Source: Cellulomonas sp. (GTDB lineage Bacteria > Actinomycetota > Actinomycetes > Actinomycetales > Cellulomonadaceae). From it: a DNA stretch of 60,462 nucleotides. A program made the position numbers and the translations under genes. Positions 36,219 to 46,623 of this stretch are shown one piece after another (positions within the stretch are counted from its first letter, which is position 1; the number at the start of each line of letters is the position of its first letter). The notes beneath the pieces are model-generated. The model had not been told where the DNA came from and searched no databases. It saw only the letters and a program-made list of their open reading frames with translations. Location: contig NZ_JADGMY010000023.1 of NCBI RefSeq assembly GCF_015234515.1, positions 331,882-392,343 on the forward strand, given 5' to 3'.

Positions 36219-36273
36219 GAAGTGGTCACATCGGTACGCCCAGGGCCCGGAAGTGGTCACGTGTGCGACCACT
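36219..36273. repeat. direct and inverted AAGTGGTCAC sites
   Basis: GAAGTGGTCAC occurs at 36219-36229 and 36250-36260, exactly 31 bp apart. AGTGGTC (36252-36258) is then inverted as GACCACT (36267-36273). The site may be an operator cluster for the GNAT gene or a short dispersed genomic repeat. Confidence 0.5.
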
Positions 36274-36353
36274 GTGCGCGGTCGGGCGGGTTCACCTCAG
36301 GGCTGTGCCGGTCGCGTGGACGACCCTCGGGTCCGATAGTTTCGATCGGGCGC

Positions 36354-36370
36354 TAGAGAACGGTTGCCAC
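36354..36370 (+). promoter_or_regulatory. shared xylanase promoter motif before GH10-C
   Basis: TAGAGAACGGTTGCCAC differs at one position from TAGAGAACGTTTGCCAC before GH10-A (11405-11421). In both promoters it begins 14-16 bp after the candidate -10. The GAACG(T/G)TT core is pseudo-symmetric around CG, as in LacI-family operators. Confidence 0.6.
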
Positions 36371-36496
36371 CGGGGCGTCGGGTCTCGATCAATTGATGGG
36401 AGGTTTAACGACACGACCTGCGTCGACGTCATCCGCGAGAGTGTCATATCGATTCGAACCGTCCCCGAAAGTATCAGTGTCCCATTTGTCCCTTGA

Positions 36497-37999
<1,503 letters not shown>

Positions 38000-38026
38000 T
38001 CGGCTGAGCACCGGCTCCACGCACGC

Positions 38027-38060
38027 AGCGGGCGCGGCCCCCCCCGGGACCGCGCCCGCT
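38027..38060 (+). terminator. strong hairpin after GH10-C
   Basis: AGCGGGCGCGG (38027-38037) pairs perfectly with CCGCGCCCGCT (38050-38060), an 11-bp stem with a 12-nt loop, 28 nt after the stop. Confidence 0.75.
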
Positions 38061-38145
38061 GTCATGCCCGGGAGTGGCGAGCGGAACACTTTCCGCGTGC
38101 CCCGCCCGGCGTTCGGCGTACGGCAGGCGACGTAGGCTCGTGAAC

Positions 38146-38589
38146 GTGGCCACCTTCTCCTCCGTAGCGCGTCAGCATGTCCTCCAGGCGATCGAGGAGT
38201 ACGACCGCCGTGGCGGCGAGGACTTCCTCGCGGTGTACGGCTTCGCGCCGCAGGGCGAGTGGACGCTGACCCACGAGGGCAAGGTGTACGACCTCCCCGC
38301 GGTCGTGGGCGTCGCGCACCGCTTCGCGACGGGACGTCTGGCGACGTCGGACGACCTCGCCGGGAGCCTGGCGAGCGCGGCGGCGATCATGCGCAAGCGC
38401 GGCTTCGACGTCACGCAGCCCGGCGGCGGGCCGGTGGCGGCGCCGGTGCGCGCGAAGCGGGCCCCGCAGCGGAGCGCGCCGGCGGCCAAGCCCCGCAAGT
38501 CGTCCGCCGAGCCGGAGCGCGTCGCGCCCGTGTGCCCGACGTGCCACATGACGCTCGCCGCCATGGGCAACTGCGACTACTGCTCCTGA
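38146..38589 (+). CDS. stand-alone ScoMcrA-type head domain protein with zinc-ribbon tail
   Basis: The 147-residue protein starts MATFSSVARQHVLQAIEEYDRRGGEDFLAVYGF and continues with EGKVYDLPAVVGVAHRFATG, a pattern I know from the N-terminal head domain of the type IV restriction enzyme ScoMcrA and from many short actinobacterial proteins. A basic Ala/Pro/Lys linker follows, then APVCPTCHMTLAAMGNCDYCS, whose four Cys (C-P-T-C and C-D-Y-C) suggest a zinc ribbon. No nuclease domain is present, so it is not itself a restriction enzyme. It may bind DNA. GTG 38146 was chosen to match the family's usual M-A-T-F start. Confidence 0.6.
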   Translation: MATFSSVARQHVLQAIEEYDRRGGEDFLAVYGFAPQGEWTLTHEGKVYDLPAVVGVAHRFATGRLATSDDLAGSLASAAAIMRKRGFDVTQPGGGPVAAPVRAKRAPQRSAPAAKPRKSSAEPERVAPVCPTCHMTLAAMGNCDYCS

Positions 38590-38619
38590 CCCCAGGACGC
38601 GCCGCCCCGGGGGCCGGGG

Positions 38620-39621
38620 TCAGCGCGTCGTGCCGCGGACCACGAGCCGCACGGGCATGACCAGGTGCTCCGCGTCGGACTCCTCGCCCGCCATGCGCCG
38701 CTCCAGGAGCCGCAGGGACTCGGCGACCACGAGGTCCACGCGCGGGTCCACGGTGGTGAGGCCGGGCACCAGGTGCTCGCTGACGTCCAGGTCGTCGAAG
38801 CCGACCACCTGCACGTCGTGCGGGACGCGCAGGCCGCAGTCGTGCAGGCCGGCCATGACCCCGATGGCGACCTGGTCGGTCACGGCGAAGACCGCGTCGA
38901 CCAGCAGTCCGCCCTTGATGGCGTTGCGGATCATCTCGCGGCTCTCGGCCATGGCGAAGTGCGCGGGCGGCAGGACGAGGCGCACGTCGGCGTCCAGCCC
39001 GGCCGCGGCGTGGGCGGCGCGCCACCCGCCGGTGCGCGTGCCGACCATGCCGGTGTGGTCGGCGTCGAGCGTGCCGCCGACGATGGCGATGCGCCGCGCC
39101 CCCCGCTGGATGAGGTACGACGTGGCGAGCTGGGCGCCCTCGAAGTTGCCGAGCTGGACGTGGTCGCGCGCGGTGGGCATCGGCTTCTCGCCCAGCAGCA
39201 CCAGCGGCATGTCGCCGTTGAGGCGCGCGACCTCGGAGTCCTTGAGGCCGACGACGGACAGCAGGACGCCGTCGTACATCTGGAGCCGCGCCTGTGAGAG
39301 CGCGCTCAGCTCGCCCTCGCGGCTGGCGCCCGTCTGCTCGACCACGAGGTGCCGGCCGCTGGGCAGCAGCGCGTCGGTGACGGCGGCGGCCAGCTCGGCG
39401 AAGTAGGGGTGGTCCACCCGCGGGATGGACAGCGCGATCGTGCCGCTGCGCCCGGCCCGCAGGCTCCGGGCGGTGAGGTTGACCTGGTAGCCCAGCTCGT
39501 CGACCGCCGCGAGCACCCGCTGGCGCGTCGCCTCGCTGACGCGGGGCCGGCCGTTGACGACGTTGGACACCGTCATGACCGAGACGCCGGACGCCTTGGC
39601 GACGTCCTTGAGTGTGGGCAT
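38620..39621 (-). CDS. LacI-family regulator of the GH51 operon
   Basis: The 333-residue protein begins MPTLKDVAKASGVSVMTVSNVVNGRPRVSEATRQRV, a standard LacI HTH, with the hinge VNLTARSLRAGRSGTIALSIP and a sugar-binding-type effector domain ending PGLTTVDPRVDLVVAESLRLL. A longer start at 39675 is possible but adds a non-conserved leader. It is divergent from the GH51 arabinofuranosidase gene, which it most likely represses until arabinose- or arabino-oligosaccharide-type effectors bind. Confidence 0.9.
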   Translation of the reverse strand: MPTLKDVAKASGVSVMTVSNVVNGRPRVSEATRQRVLAAVDELGYQVNLTARSLRAGRSGTIALSIPRVDHPYFAELAAAVTDALLPSGRHLVVEQTGASREGELSALSQARLQMYDGVLLSVVGLKDSEVARLNGDMPLVLLGEKPMPTARDHVQLGNFEGAQLATSYLIQRGARRIAIVGGTLDADHTGMVGTRTGGWRAAHAAAGLDADVRLVLPPAHFAMAESREMIRNAIKGGLLVDAVFAVTDQVAIGVMAGLHDCGLRVPHDVQVVGFDDLDVSEHLVPGLTTVDPRVDLVVAESLRLLERRMAGEESDAEHLVMPVRLVVRGTTR

Positions 39622-39668
39622 GTCGATACCGTACTGACGCGGGCGCCCCAGCGGCACGGACTGAGTCC

Positions 39669-39724
39669 TTGACATTTCGGAAATCCTGCCCGAAGGTCGG
39701 GGTGCGCCGCGTGTAACGATAAAC
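39669..39724. promoter_or_regulatory. divergent lacI-GH51 control region
   Basis: It contains -35 TTGACA (39669-39674, plus strand), a perfect 11-bp palindrome ATTTCGGAAAT (39674-39684) overlapping it, and GTGTAACGATAAAC (39711-39724), an imperfect dyad around CG typical in size for LacI operators. Either palindrome could be the operator. Confidence 0.5.
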
Positions 39725-39821
39725 ACACCCTCGACGACGAGGGTGGAGACCTCGCACATCGGCGTCCCGCCTGTAGGAGCGTCAGCGCTGACGCCCGGCA
39801 CCGATCACCGAAGGGACCTCC

Positions 39822-41348
39822 GTGTCTTCCCTGACCGCCGTCATCAACCTCGACCTCCCCGGGCCCACGATCAGCCGCCACGTGTACGGCCACTTCGCCG
39901 AGCACCTGGGCCGCTGCATCTACGGCGGCTTCTGGGTCGGCGAGGACTCCGAGGTCCCGAACGTGCGTGGCATCCGCAGCGACGTCGTCGAGGCGCTGCG
40001 CGGGCTCAAGATCCCGAACCTGCGCTGGCCGGGCGGCTGCTTCGCCGACGACTACCACTGGCGCGACGGCATCGGGCCGCGCGACCAGCGGCCCCGGATG
40101 GTCAACTCCCACTGGGGCGACGTCGTCGAGGACAACTCCTTCGGCACGCACGAGTTCATGGACCTGTGCGAGATGCTCGGCGCCGAGCCGTACGTCAACG
40201 GCAACGTCGGGTCCGGCACCGTCCGGGAGATGAGCGAGTGGGTCGAGTACCTGACGCGCTCCGACGACTCGCCCATGGCCGACCTGCGCCGCGCCAACGG
40301 CCGCGACGAACCGTGGCGGCTGCCGTTCTTCGGGATCGGCAACGAGCCGTGGGGCTGCGGCGGCAACATGTCGGCCGAGCACTACGCCGACCTGGCCCGC
40401 CAGTACGCGACGTACGTGCGCAACCACGGCGGCAACGCGGTCTACAAGATCGCCGCCGGCGCCAACGCGGACGACTACGCGTGGACCGAGGCGCTCATGA
40501 AGGTCTCGCAGAAGCTGGGCTGCGGCTGCGACCCGCGCGGCTTCTTCCAGGGCATCTCGATGCACTACTACACGATGTCGGGCGACTGGAGCGTGAAGGG
40601 TCACGCGACGGCGTTCGACACCGACGACTGGTACGTCACCATGCGCCGCGCCCACAAGATGGAGGAGCTCGTCCGCGGGCACTCCAACGTGATGGATGCC
40701 TACGACCCGGAGCACCGCATCGGCCTCGTCGTCGACGAGTGGGGCACCTGGTGGGACGTCGAGGAGGGGACCAACCCCGGGTTCCTGTACCAGCAGAACA
40801 CGTTGCGTGACGCGCTCGTCGCGAGCACGCACTTCGACACCTTCCACCGGTACGCGCACCGCATCTCCATGGCGAACATCGCGCAGACCGTCAACGTGCT
40901 GCAGGCGATGATCCTCACGGACCCCGACTCGGGCGCGCTGGTCCTGACGCCGACGTACCACGTGTTCGAGATGAACACCGGCCACCACGACGCGTCCTCG
41001 CTCGCGGTCCACGTCAAGGGTGAGGTGCCCACGCGCGAGGTCGAGGGCAAGGCCGTGCCGATGCTGTCGATGTCGGCGTCGACCAAGGACGGCACGGCAC
41101 TGGTGTCGCTGTCGAACCTCGACGCCGACGCGCCGACGTCGGTCGTGCTCGACCTGCGCGGCGCGGCCGTGACCGGGTTCGACGCCCGCGTCCTGACGGC
41201 GCCGACGATCCAGACCCACAACAGTCCCGACCATCCCGACGCGGTCGCACCCGTCGTGCACGACGGCGTCCGGCGCCACGCCCTCGGCCTCGAGGTCGAC
41301 CTGCCCGCCCGGTCGTACACCACCGTCCGTCTGGAGCTGGGTCTGTGA
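39822..41348 (+). CDS. intracellular GH51 alpha-L-arabinofuranosidase
   Basis: The 508-residue enzyme lacks a signal peptide. GH51 marks include [38 protein letters not shown], the acid/base Glu in [11 protein letters not shown] (E175) and the nucleophile in VVDEWGTWW (E306). A C-terminal beta domain follows the barrel. It should remove alpha-L-arabinofuranose side chains from imported arabinoxylo-oligosaccharides in the cytosol. GAAGGGA precedes GTG 39822. The stop overlaps the next gene (GTGA). The divergent LacI gene is its probable repressor. Confidence 0.95.
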   Translation: MSSLTAVINLDLPGPTISRHVYGHFAEHLGRCIYGGFWVGEDSEVPNVRGIRSDVVEALRGLKIPNLRWPGGCFADDYHWRDGIGPRDQRPRMVNSHWGDVVEDNSFGTHEFMDLCEMLGAEPYVNGNVGSGTVREMSEWVEYLTRSDDSPMADLRRANGRDEPWRLPFFGIGNEPWGCGGNMSAEHYADLARQYATYVRNHGGNAVYKIAAGANADDYAWTEALMKVSQKLGCGCDPRGFFQGISMHYYTMSGDWSVKGHATAFDTDDWYVTMRRAHKMEELVRGHSNVMDAYDPEHRIGLVVDEWGTWWDVEEGTNPGFLYQQNTLRDALVASTHFDTFHRYAHRISMANIAQTVNVLQAMILTDPDSGALVLTPTYHVFEMNTGHHDASSLAVHVKGEVPTREVEGKAVPMLSMSASTKDGTALVSLSNLDADAPTSVVLDLRGAAVTGFDARVLTAPTIQTHNSPDHPDAVAPVVHDGVRRHALGLEVDLPARSYTTVRLELGL

Positions 41349-42124
41349 GCGCCCCCGAGGCGACGGGCGAGCTGGCCGTCCACCGCTCCGGCAACCCCGA
41401 CGCCCCCACGGTCGTCCTGCTCCACGGCGTGACGGACTCGGGGACCACGTGGCCCGACCTCCTCGCGCGCTGGGGTGACCGGTACGACGTCCTCGCACCC
41501 GACCTGCGCGGGCACGGCTCGTCCCCGCGCTTCACGCCCGAGCAGCTCCCGCAGGCGCCCGAGGTCATGCTGGCCGACGTCGTCGCGCTGCTGGACGCCC
41601 AGCCGGAGCCCGTGGCCCTCGTCGGGCACTCGCTCGGCGGGCTGCTGGCGCTGCGCGCGACGCTCGCGCGCCCGGAGCGGGTGCGGGCCCTGGTGGTCGA
41701 GGACCCCGCCAGGCCGACCGGTGCGCACACGCCGGACCCGGGGTTCTCGGCGATGCTGCTCGGCCAGACGCACGTCGTCATCGCGGACCGCGAGGCCGAG
41801 ATCGCGCGCATGCGCCGCGAGACGCCGTGGAGCGACACCGAGATCGAGGCGTGGGCGGCCACCCGGGCGGACGTCGACCAGGAGTACCTGCGGCTCGGGC
41901 TCTTCCTGGGCGACGCGGCCTGGGAGGAGGCGTTCGGCGCGCTGCAGGTGCCGACGCTGCTCGTCCTGCCGGAGGACGCACCCATGGCACCGCGACCCGA
42001 CGGTTTCGACAACCCGCTGGTGCGCACGGTCGTCGTCCCCGGGGCAGGGCACTGCGTGCGCCGCGACCAGCCGGACGCCTACCACGCGGCCGTCGACGCG
42101 TTCCTCGCGGAGCACGACGGCTGA
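41345..42124 (+). CDS. alpha/beta hydrolase coupled to GH51
   Basis: The 259-residue protein has the alpha/beta-hydrolase elements [14 protein letters not shown] (oxyanion loop), DLRGHGSS, the nucleophile elbow [13 protein letters not shown] with the catalytic Ser and a C-terminal [13 protein letters not shown] with the catalytic His. GTG 41345 overlaps the GH51 stop (GTGA), so the two are made together. An esterase acting on acetyl or feruloyl groups of imported oligosaccharides would fit the operon but is inference; the core family also includes unrelated hydrolases. Confidence 0.85.
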   Translation: MSAPEATGELAVHRSGNPDAPTVVLLHGVTDSGTTWPDLLARWGDRYDVLAPDLRGHGSSPRFTPEQLPQAPEVMLADVVALLDAQPEPVALVGHSLGGLLALRATLARPERVRALVVEDPARPTGAHTPDPGFSAMLLGQTHVVIADREAEIARMRRETPWSDTEIEAWAATRADVDQEYLRLGLFLGDAAWEEAFGALQVPTLLVLPEDAPMAPRPDGFDNPLVRTVVVPGAGHCVRRDQPDAYHAAVDAFLAEHDG

Positions 42125-42166
42125 GCCCGGGCGGCTACGAACTCACTGCCCGGCGAACCACCGCGC

Positions 42167-42206
42167 GGTCGTGGCTTCCAGGTCCGCGACCGGGCCGGCC
42201 ACGACC
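42167..42206 (+). terminator. inverted repeat after the alpha/beta hydrolase gene
   Basis: GGTCGTGGC (42167-42175) and GCCACGACC (42198-42206) are perfect 9-bp arms with a 22-nt loop between the convergent hydrolase and membrane-protein genes. Confidence 0.5.
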
Positions 42207-42253
42207 AGCGAGCGGCACCCCGACGCCTCCCTGGCGACCACCGGCCCCTGGTG

Positions 42254-43732
42254 TCAGAGGTAGCCGCCGGTCTCCACCGTCTCCGCGGCGGGCTCCGCCT
42301 TGGTGCGCAGCAAGGTGCCTCGCAGCAGCAGTGCCTGACGGCCCGTGGCGCGCACCAGCAGCCACGGCGTGCGCGACACGGGGCACTGGTGGAGGGAGGC
42401 GGTGCCGTCCGTGATGGTGGGCGTGAAGGCAGCGACCTCGGGGTCGGCGTCCTGGAGGTGGTGCTCGAGGTAGCTCTCCGCCTCGAGGCTGCGCATGCCG
42501 ACGGTCTGCAGGCACGTGCAGGACCGCATCTCGCTCGTCGCGCGCTGCTGGTCGACGTACGCCTGCGCGGCGCGACGCACGGCCGGCCGCAGCAGGCGCT
42601 GCCCGCCCGCGGCGCACAGCACGGTCAGCAGGATCACCAGCGGCCACGTGACGGCGTCGACGCGCGCGGGCTCCGTGGCGTACAGGTCCCCCATGAGGCC
42701 CTCCGTGACGACCCCGGCCAGCGTGATCGCGACGACGAAGCCGATGGCGCCGCCGGTCACGGCCGCGCCGGCCCTGCGCGTCTTCGCCGACCGCTCGTCG
42801 GGCACGTCGGGCAACCAGCGTCGGATGTGGCGCAGGACGCCCGCGTCCGTCGCCGACAGGCCCGTGCCTTCGGGCAGGCGCCACCAGCGCCACACGCCCA
42901 GCGCGACCACCGCGGCGACGGCCGGCGTCCACGGGGGCAAGAGGCCCAGGCCCGCGGTGACGGCGACGGCCGTGGCGAGGACCGCCGCCGCGACACCGGG
43001 GACACGCTCGCGCCACCAGGACGGCTGCGTCGCGCGCTCGTCGCGGAGCGTGGCGACCGCCGTGGCCACGGGACGCATCGTCGCCAGCGCCTCGAGCACC
43101 AGGCGGGCGCCGGCGGGGTCGCCGCGCTCCTCGAGGCGTCGGACGACGTCCAGCGTGGGCGCGGTGCCGTCCTCCGGGCGCGGGACCGTGTCGGTGAGCA
43201 GCCGGGCGGCCGCGCCGATGGGCCGGGTCGCCTCGGCCGCGTCCTTCCTGGAGCGGGCGAGCACGTCGGCGACCGCCACTCGCCGCTGCAGCACCTGGGT
43301 CTTCGGGGCGGTCTCCAGCAGCGCGCGCCACACGCTGTCCGCCAGCTCGTCCTGGCCGCACTGCTCGGCGGCCCGGGCCAGCAGGTAGGCGTGCGTCGTG
43401 GCCGGCGACCCCTGCAGGCCCTGGCCCGCGCGGTGGAGGGCGCCGAGCGCCTCGAGGTCCCCCTGGGCGGCCCAAGCGGCCAGCGCGACGACGTCGCGCC
43501 ACGTCAGCTCGGCGGAGTCGCCGACCGCGCGGTCCACGTCGGGGAGCAGCTCGAGGGCGTGCTCGGGACGTCCCGCGAGGACGGCGATCCGTGCGCGCTC
43601 GTTGGGCCGGTCCTCCGCCAGCCCGCGCGCGGCGGCGGACTCCACCACATCGCGGTTGACCGCGAACTCGTCCATCAGGTTGGCGCTGGAGCTGAACCCG
43701 AAGAGCAGGCTCTGACCGTCGATGCTGTTCAT
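42254..43732 (-). CDS. large membrane protein with TPR-like N-terminal half
   Basis: The 492-residue protein has a soluble helical first half (about 1-250) with repeat-like segments such as AELTWRDVVALAAWAAQGDLEALGALHRAGQGL and THAYLLARAAEQCGQDELADSVWRALLE, which resemble TPR or Sel1 helices. Four hydrophobic segments follow (VPGVAAAVLATAVAVTAGLGLLP, AVAAVVALGVW, GGAIGFVVAITLAGVV, WPLVILLTVLCAAGG), then a C-terminal soluble region. I recognise no family. Its promoter region shares a GlxR/CRP-like site with the divergent GNAT gene. Confidence 0.6.
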   Translation of the reverse strand: MNSIDGQSLLFGFSSSANLMDEFAVNRDVVESAAARGLAEDRPNERARIAVLAGRPEHALELLPDVDRAVGDSAELTWRDVVALAAWAAQGDLEALGALHRAGQGLQGSPATTHAYLLARAAEQCGQDELADSVWRALLETAPKTQVLQRRVAVADVLARSRKDAAEATRPIGAAARLLTDTVPRPEDGTAPTLDVVRRLEERGDPAGARLVLEALATMRPVATAVATLRDERATQPSWWRERVPGVAAAVLATAVAVTAGLGLLPPWTPAVAAVVALGVWRWWRLPEGTGLSATDAGVLRHIRRWLPDVPDERSAKTRRAGAAVTGGAIGFVVAITLAGVVTEGLMGDLYATEPARVDAVTWPLVILLTVLCAAGGQRLLRPAVRRAAQAYVDQQRATSEMRSCTCLQTVGMRSLEAESYLEHHLQDADPEVAAFTPTITDGTASLHQCPVSRTPWLLVRATGRQALLLRGTLLRTKAEPAAETVETGGYL

Positions 43733-43824
43733 GGCCTCGCTGCCGTGGGGTCGGACGGGCGGCGGCCCGTGGGGGTTTGCCGCTGATTGTGGACCGGCAC
43801 GGAGGAGCGCGGACGGGACTTCAA

Positions 43825-43840
43825 TGTGACCTACATCACA
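43825..43840. promoter_or_regulatory. perfect CRP/GlxR-type binding site
   Basis: TGTGACCTACATCACA matches the actinobacterial GlxR/Crp consensus TGTGANNTANNTCACA at every fixed position. It lies between the divergent membrane-protein gene (start 43732) and GNAT gene (start 43918), about 80-90 bp from each. Confidence 0.75.
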
Positions 43841-43917
43841 TGCGCTGCCGCAGCGGCGCGGACGCGCGCCAACACCGGCGCGGCGCTCGGCCCGCCGCAC
43901 CGGTACCGTCGGCTGCC

Positions 43918-44406
43918 GTGGACGTCGACCCCCAGCAGGCCACCGCCGCCGACGCGCCGGCGATCCACGCGCTGCGGCGCTCGCTCGAGGACTGGATGGC
44001 CGCGCGCGGCATCGACCAGTGGCCCGCCGGGTCCGTGCCGGCCGAGCGCATCGCGGCGCAGGTGGCCGACGGGCAGTGGTGGGTGGTCCGCGACGACGAG
44101 GGGCTGCTCGGCAGTGTCCGCGTGGTCGGCACCGACCCCGAGTACTGGGGTGACGACGACGCCCCCGCGCTGTACGTGCACGGGCTGATGGTCGACCGCC
44201 GGGCGTCGGGCACCGGGCTGGGCCGGTCGCTCGTCGAGTGGGCCGGGGAGCGGGCGCGCGCCGCGGGTGTGACGTGGCTGCGGCTCGACCACCGCGCGTC
44301 CAACCCGCACCTGGACGACGTGTACCGGTCGTGGGGCTTCGAGCCGGTCGGCGTCACCGACCGCCCGGGGTTCGAGGTGGTGCTGATGCAGCGCCCCGCG
44401 GACTGA
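43918..44406 (+). CDS. GNAT acetyltransferase
   Basis: The 162-residue protein has GNAT elements: MDVDPQQATAADAPAIHALRRSLEDWM, the strand LYVHGLMVDRRASGTGLGRSLVEWAGERARAAGVTWLRLD with the R-x-x-G-x-G-L-G acetyl-CoA loop, and NPHLDDVYRSWGFEPVG near the end. The GID-QW motif (ARGIDQWPAG) is common in a group of small-molecule acetyltransferases. GTG 43918 starts directly at the conserved region. A GlxR/CRP-like site lies 78 bp upstream. Confidence 0.85.
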   Translation: MDVDPQQATAADAPAIHALRRSLEDWMAARGIDQWPAGSVPAERIAAQVADGQWWVVRDDEGLLGSVRVVGTDPEYWGDDDAPALYVHGLMVDRRASGTGLGRSLVEWAGERARAAGVTWLRLDHRASNPHLDDVYRSWGFEPVGVTDRPGFEVVLMQRPAD

Positions 44407-44447
44407 CCCGTGCACCTGCGGACGAGCTGCAGGGCGTCAGGCCGGTC

Positions 44448-45719
44448 TCACGGTCCCAGGAGCGCGAGCGGGACGACCGCGATCCCGTCGGGCCGACGGT
44501 AGGCGTACGGCCCGGTCGTGACGACGACCCGGTCGGCCAGCCGGTCGCCGAGCTGTGCACCGAGCCAGCGCAGATGCCGGACGTCGTCGTCACCGACCGT
44601 GGCGGCGAGCTTCACCTCGATCGCGACGACCCGCCGATCGGCCGCCTCGACGACGAGGTCGACCTCGCGGTCGGTGTTCTTGGTCCGGAGGTGCCCCACC
44701 TGCGCACCGGCGGCGGTGGCGTACACGCGCACGCTCTGCGTGACCAGCGACTCGAACAGTGCCCCCAACCACGAACCCGGCCGTGCGGTGACCCTGGTCC
44801 CCTCCCCGCGGAGCAGGGCCGGCGCACCCACGCCCACGAGCCGAGCGGCGAGCGCGGGATCGACGAGGTGGTGCTTGGGGGTGCGTGTCAGCCGGTTGAG
44901 CGGCGCGAAGGTCGGGGCCCAGGCGGGCAGCGGGTCGAGCACGAAGATGCGCTCCAGGTGCTCCCGGTAGACGTCGACGGTCTGCCGCGCGGGCTTGTCG
45001 ACGTCACCGGCGGTCGCGGCATCTCGGATCGTCGACCATGCGGCGTCGGTCGCCGTGGCGGCGCCGTACGCAGCCAGCCACGCGCGCAGGGCGCGTGGAC
45101 GACGCACCGCGACCCCGGCCTCCGGGAGCTCGCGTTCCACGATCCGTGCGAGGTAGCTGTCGAGCTGCACCTGCCGCGCTCGCGCCGGCAGGTCCCGGAT
45201 GCCCGGGAAGCCGGAGCGGAGGATCTCCTCGGTGTAGGTCGCCAGGTCGACGTCGCTGCGACCGCCGACGGTGCCGGCCGCTCCGGCCAGCAGGGCGCGG
45301 AGGGACACGGTGGGCTCGACCAGCTCCCGTTCGCTCATGGCGAGCGGACGCATGGGCAGGCTCACGATGCGACCCGCTCCGGAGTGGAGCCGGACGCCAG
45401 GCGCGGGCCCCGCCGACCCGGTCAGGAGGAACCGTCCCCCCGCGGGGTCGTCGTCCACGGCGTGCCGGACGCGGTCCCACACCGGAGGAACGAGCTGCCA
45501 CTCGTCGACGAGCACGGGCGTCGGCGACGACGTCACGATCCCGGGATCGGCCTCGAGCACCTCTCGCATCCGCGGGTCGGTCAGGGTGAAGGTCGTCACC
45601 GCGCGCTGCGTCGCGGTGGCCGTCTTGCCCACGCCCTTGGCTCCCTCGAGAGCGATCGCCGCCAGGTCCCCGAAGAGCTCGTCGAGGGTGTCGTCGATGA
45701 CGCGTCGCCGGTAGGCCAT
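44448..45719 (-). CDS. AAA ATPase with DUF4143 nuclease-like domain
   Basis: The 423-residue protein has an N-terminal P-loop (ALEGAKGVGKTATA), a Walker B-like PVLVDEWQLVP and a sensor segment GRFLLTGSAGP, followed by the DUF4143 region with EILRSGFPGIRDLP, LARIVERELPEAG and a C-terminal restriction-nuclease-like core (EVDLVVEAADRRVVAIEVKLA). The D...E-x-K pattern of the latter is typical of PD-(D/E)xK folds. The family is widespread, often mobile, and its role is not settled. The upstream DNA has three 23-bp iterons. Convergent with the GNAT gene. Confidence 0.8.
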   Translation of the reverse strand: MAYRRRVIDDTLDELFGDLAAIALEGAKGVGKTATATQRAVTTFTLTDPRMREVLEADPGIVTSSPTPVLVDEWQLVPPVWDRVRHAVDDDPAGGRFLLTGSAGPAPGVRLHSGAGRIVSLPMRPLAMSERELVEPTVSLRALLAGAAGTVGGRSDVDLATYTEEILRSGFPGIRDLPARARQVQLDSYLARIVERELPEAGVAVRRPRALRAWLAAYGAATATDAAWSTIRDAATAGDVDKPARQTVDVYREHLERIFVLDPLPAWAPTFAPLNRLTRTPKHHLVDPALAARLVGVGAPALLRGEGTRVTARPGSWLGALFESLVTQSVRVYATAAGAQVGHLRTKNTDREVDLVVEAADRRVVAIEVKLAATVGDDDVRHLRWLGAQLGDRLADRVVVTTGPYAYRRPDGIAVVPLALLGP

Positions 45720-45731
45720 GCGTCAAACTAA

Positions 45732-45800
45732 CATCTGGATGGCGCGCAATCAGGCATCTGGACGCCTGGCTATCATGCATCTGGACAGGTCTGGACCAGG
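45732..45800. repeat. three 23-bp iterons upstream of the DUF4143 ATPase gene
   Basis: CATCTGGA recurs at 45732-45739, 45755-45762 and 45778-45785 with exactly 23-bp spacing, and the third unit has an extra CTGGA inside (45791-45795). The first copy lies 13 bp from the ATPase start. The local base composition is more AT-rich than the flanks. Direct repeats at this spacing suggest cooperative protein binding. Confidence 0.65.
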
Positions 45801-45912
45801 CATTCGGACCACGCCGCTGCCCGCCGGTCAGCGGTTGAACCATCCGCCCCTCCCTCTCGTCTCCTCCATGACGGGTCCCGAGGGGCCGCCGGCAGCCGAG
45901 AGGGGCAGGACG

Positions 45913-46581
45913 ATGCAGCAGCGGACGAAGGTGTGGGCAGGGGTCGGCGCGGGGGTCGTCGTGCTCGGGGTGGTGGCCGCGGTCGTCGGACCGGGCCTGT
46001 ACGCCGACTGGGGCAACAGCCGGGCCGACGCGGCACCGACGCTCGAGGCGAGCGCGGCCGCGGACCCGGTCCAGGCGACGGACGGCACGTGGACCGTCAC
46101 CGACGGCTCCTTCGCCGGGTACCGCCTCGAGGAGGTCCTGCGGGGCCAGGACGTGACGGTCACCGGACGCACCGAGCAGGTGACGGGCACGGTCACGGTC
46201 GAGGACGGCAGCCTCACGGCCGGCGAGATCGAGGTCGACATGGCGAGCATCGCGACCGACCAGCCGCCGCGCGACACGTACTTCCGCGACCAGGCCGTCC
46301 AGGTGCGCGACTTCCCGACCGCGACGTTCACGCTCACCGAGCCCGCCGACCTGGGCGACGGTGCGACGGACGTGCAGCTGACCGGGGACCTGACGATCCG
46401 CGACGTGACCCAGCAGGTCACCGTCGACGCGCAGGTCGCGGCCTCGGGTGACACCGTGCAGGTGGTGGGGTCGGTGCCGGTCGCGTTCGCGGACTTCGGC
46501 ATCGAGGCGCCCTCGCTCGGGTTCGTCACCGTGGAGGACACCGGGGCCGTCGAGTTCGACCTGCGCCTGACGGCGTCCTGA
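45913..46581 (+). CDS. YceI-family protein with N-terminal membrane anchor
   Basis: The 222-residue protein has one N-terminal hydrophobic helix (VWAGVGAGVVVLGVVAAVVGPGLY) and then a YceI lipocalin-like domain: GTWTVTDGSFAGYRLEEVL, TGTVTVEDGSLTAGEIEVDMASIATDQPPRD, TYFRDQAVQVRDFPTATF, TGDLTIRDVTQQVTVDAQVA and VVGSVPVAFADFGIEAPSLGFVTVED. YceI proteins bind isoprenoid or lipid ligands in the envelope. It is followed by a sigma and an anti-sigma gene on the same strand, suggesting that this lipid-binding protein belongs to the same envelope response. ATG 45913 is near a CAGGACG site. Confidence 0.85.
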   Translation: MQQRTKVWAGVGAGVVVLGVVAAVVGPGLYADWGNSRADAAPTLEASAAADPVQATDGTWTVTDGSFAGYRLEEVLRGQDVTVTGRTEQVTGTVTVEDGSLTAGEIEVDMASIATDQPPRDTYFRDQAVQVRDFPTATFTLTEPADLGDGATDVQLTGDLTIRDVTQQVTVDAQVAASGDTVQVVGSVPVAFADFGIEAPSLGFVTVEDTGAVEFDLRLTAS

Positions 46582-46623
46582 GGGCACGAGGTCCGGGCAC
46601 GGTCCGACGGTGGAGGTGGCGAC

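Noticed and set aside
38620..39621. LacI regulator as the CelR/CebR that binds the GH9 operator
   Set aside because: It is divergent from GH51 with its own candidate palindromes, none resembling GGAGCGCTCC; the link to GH9 is not supported.
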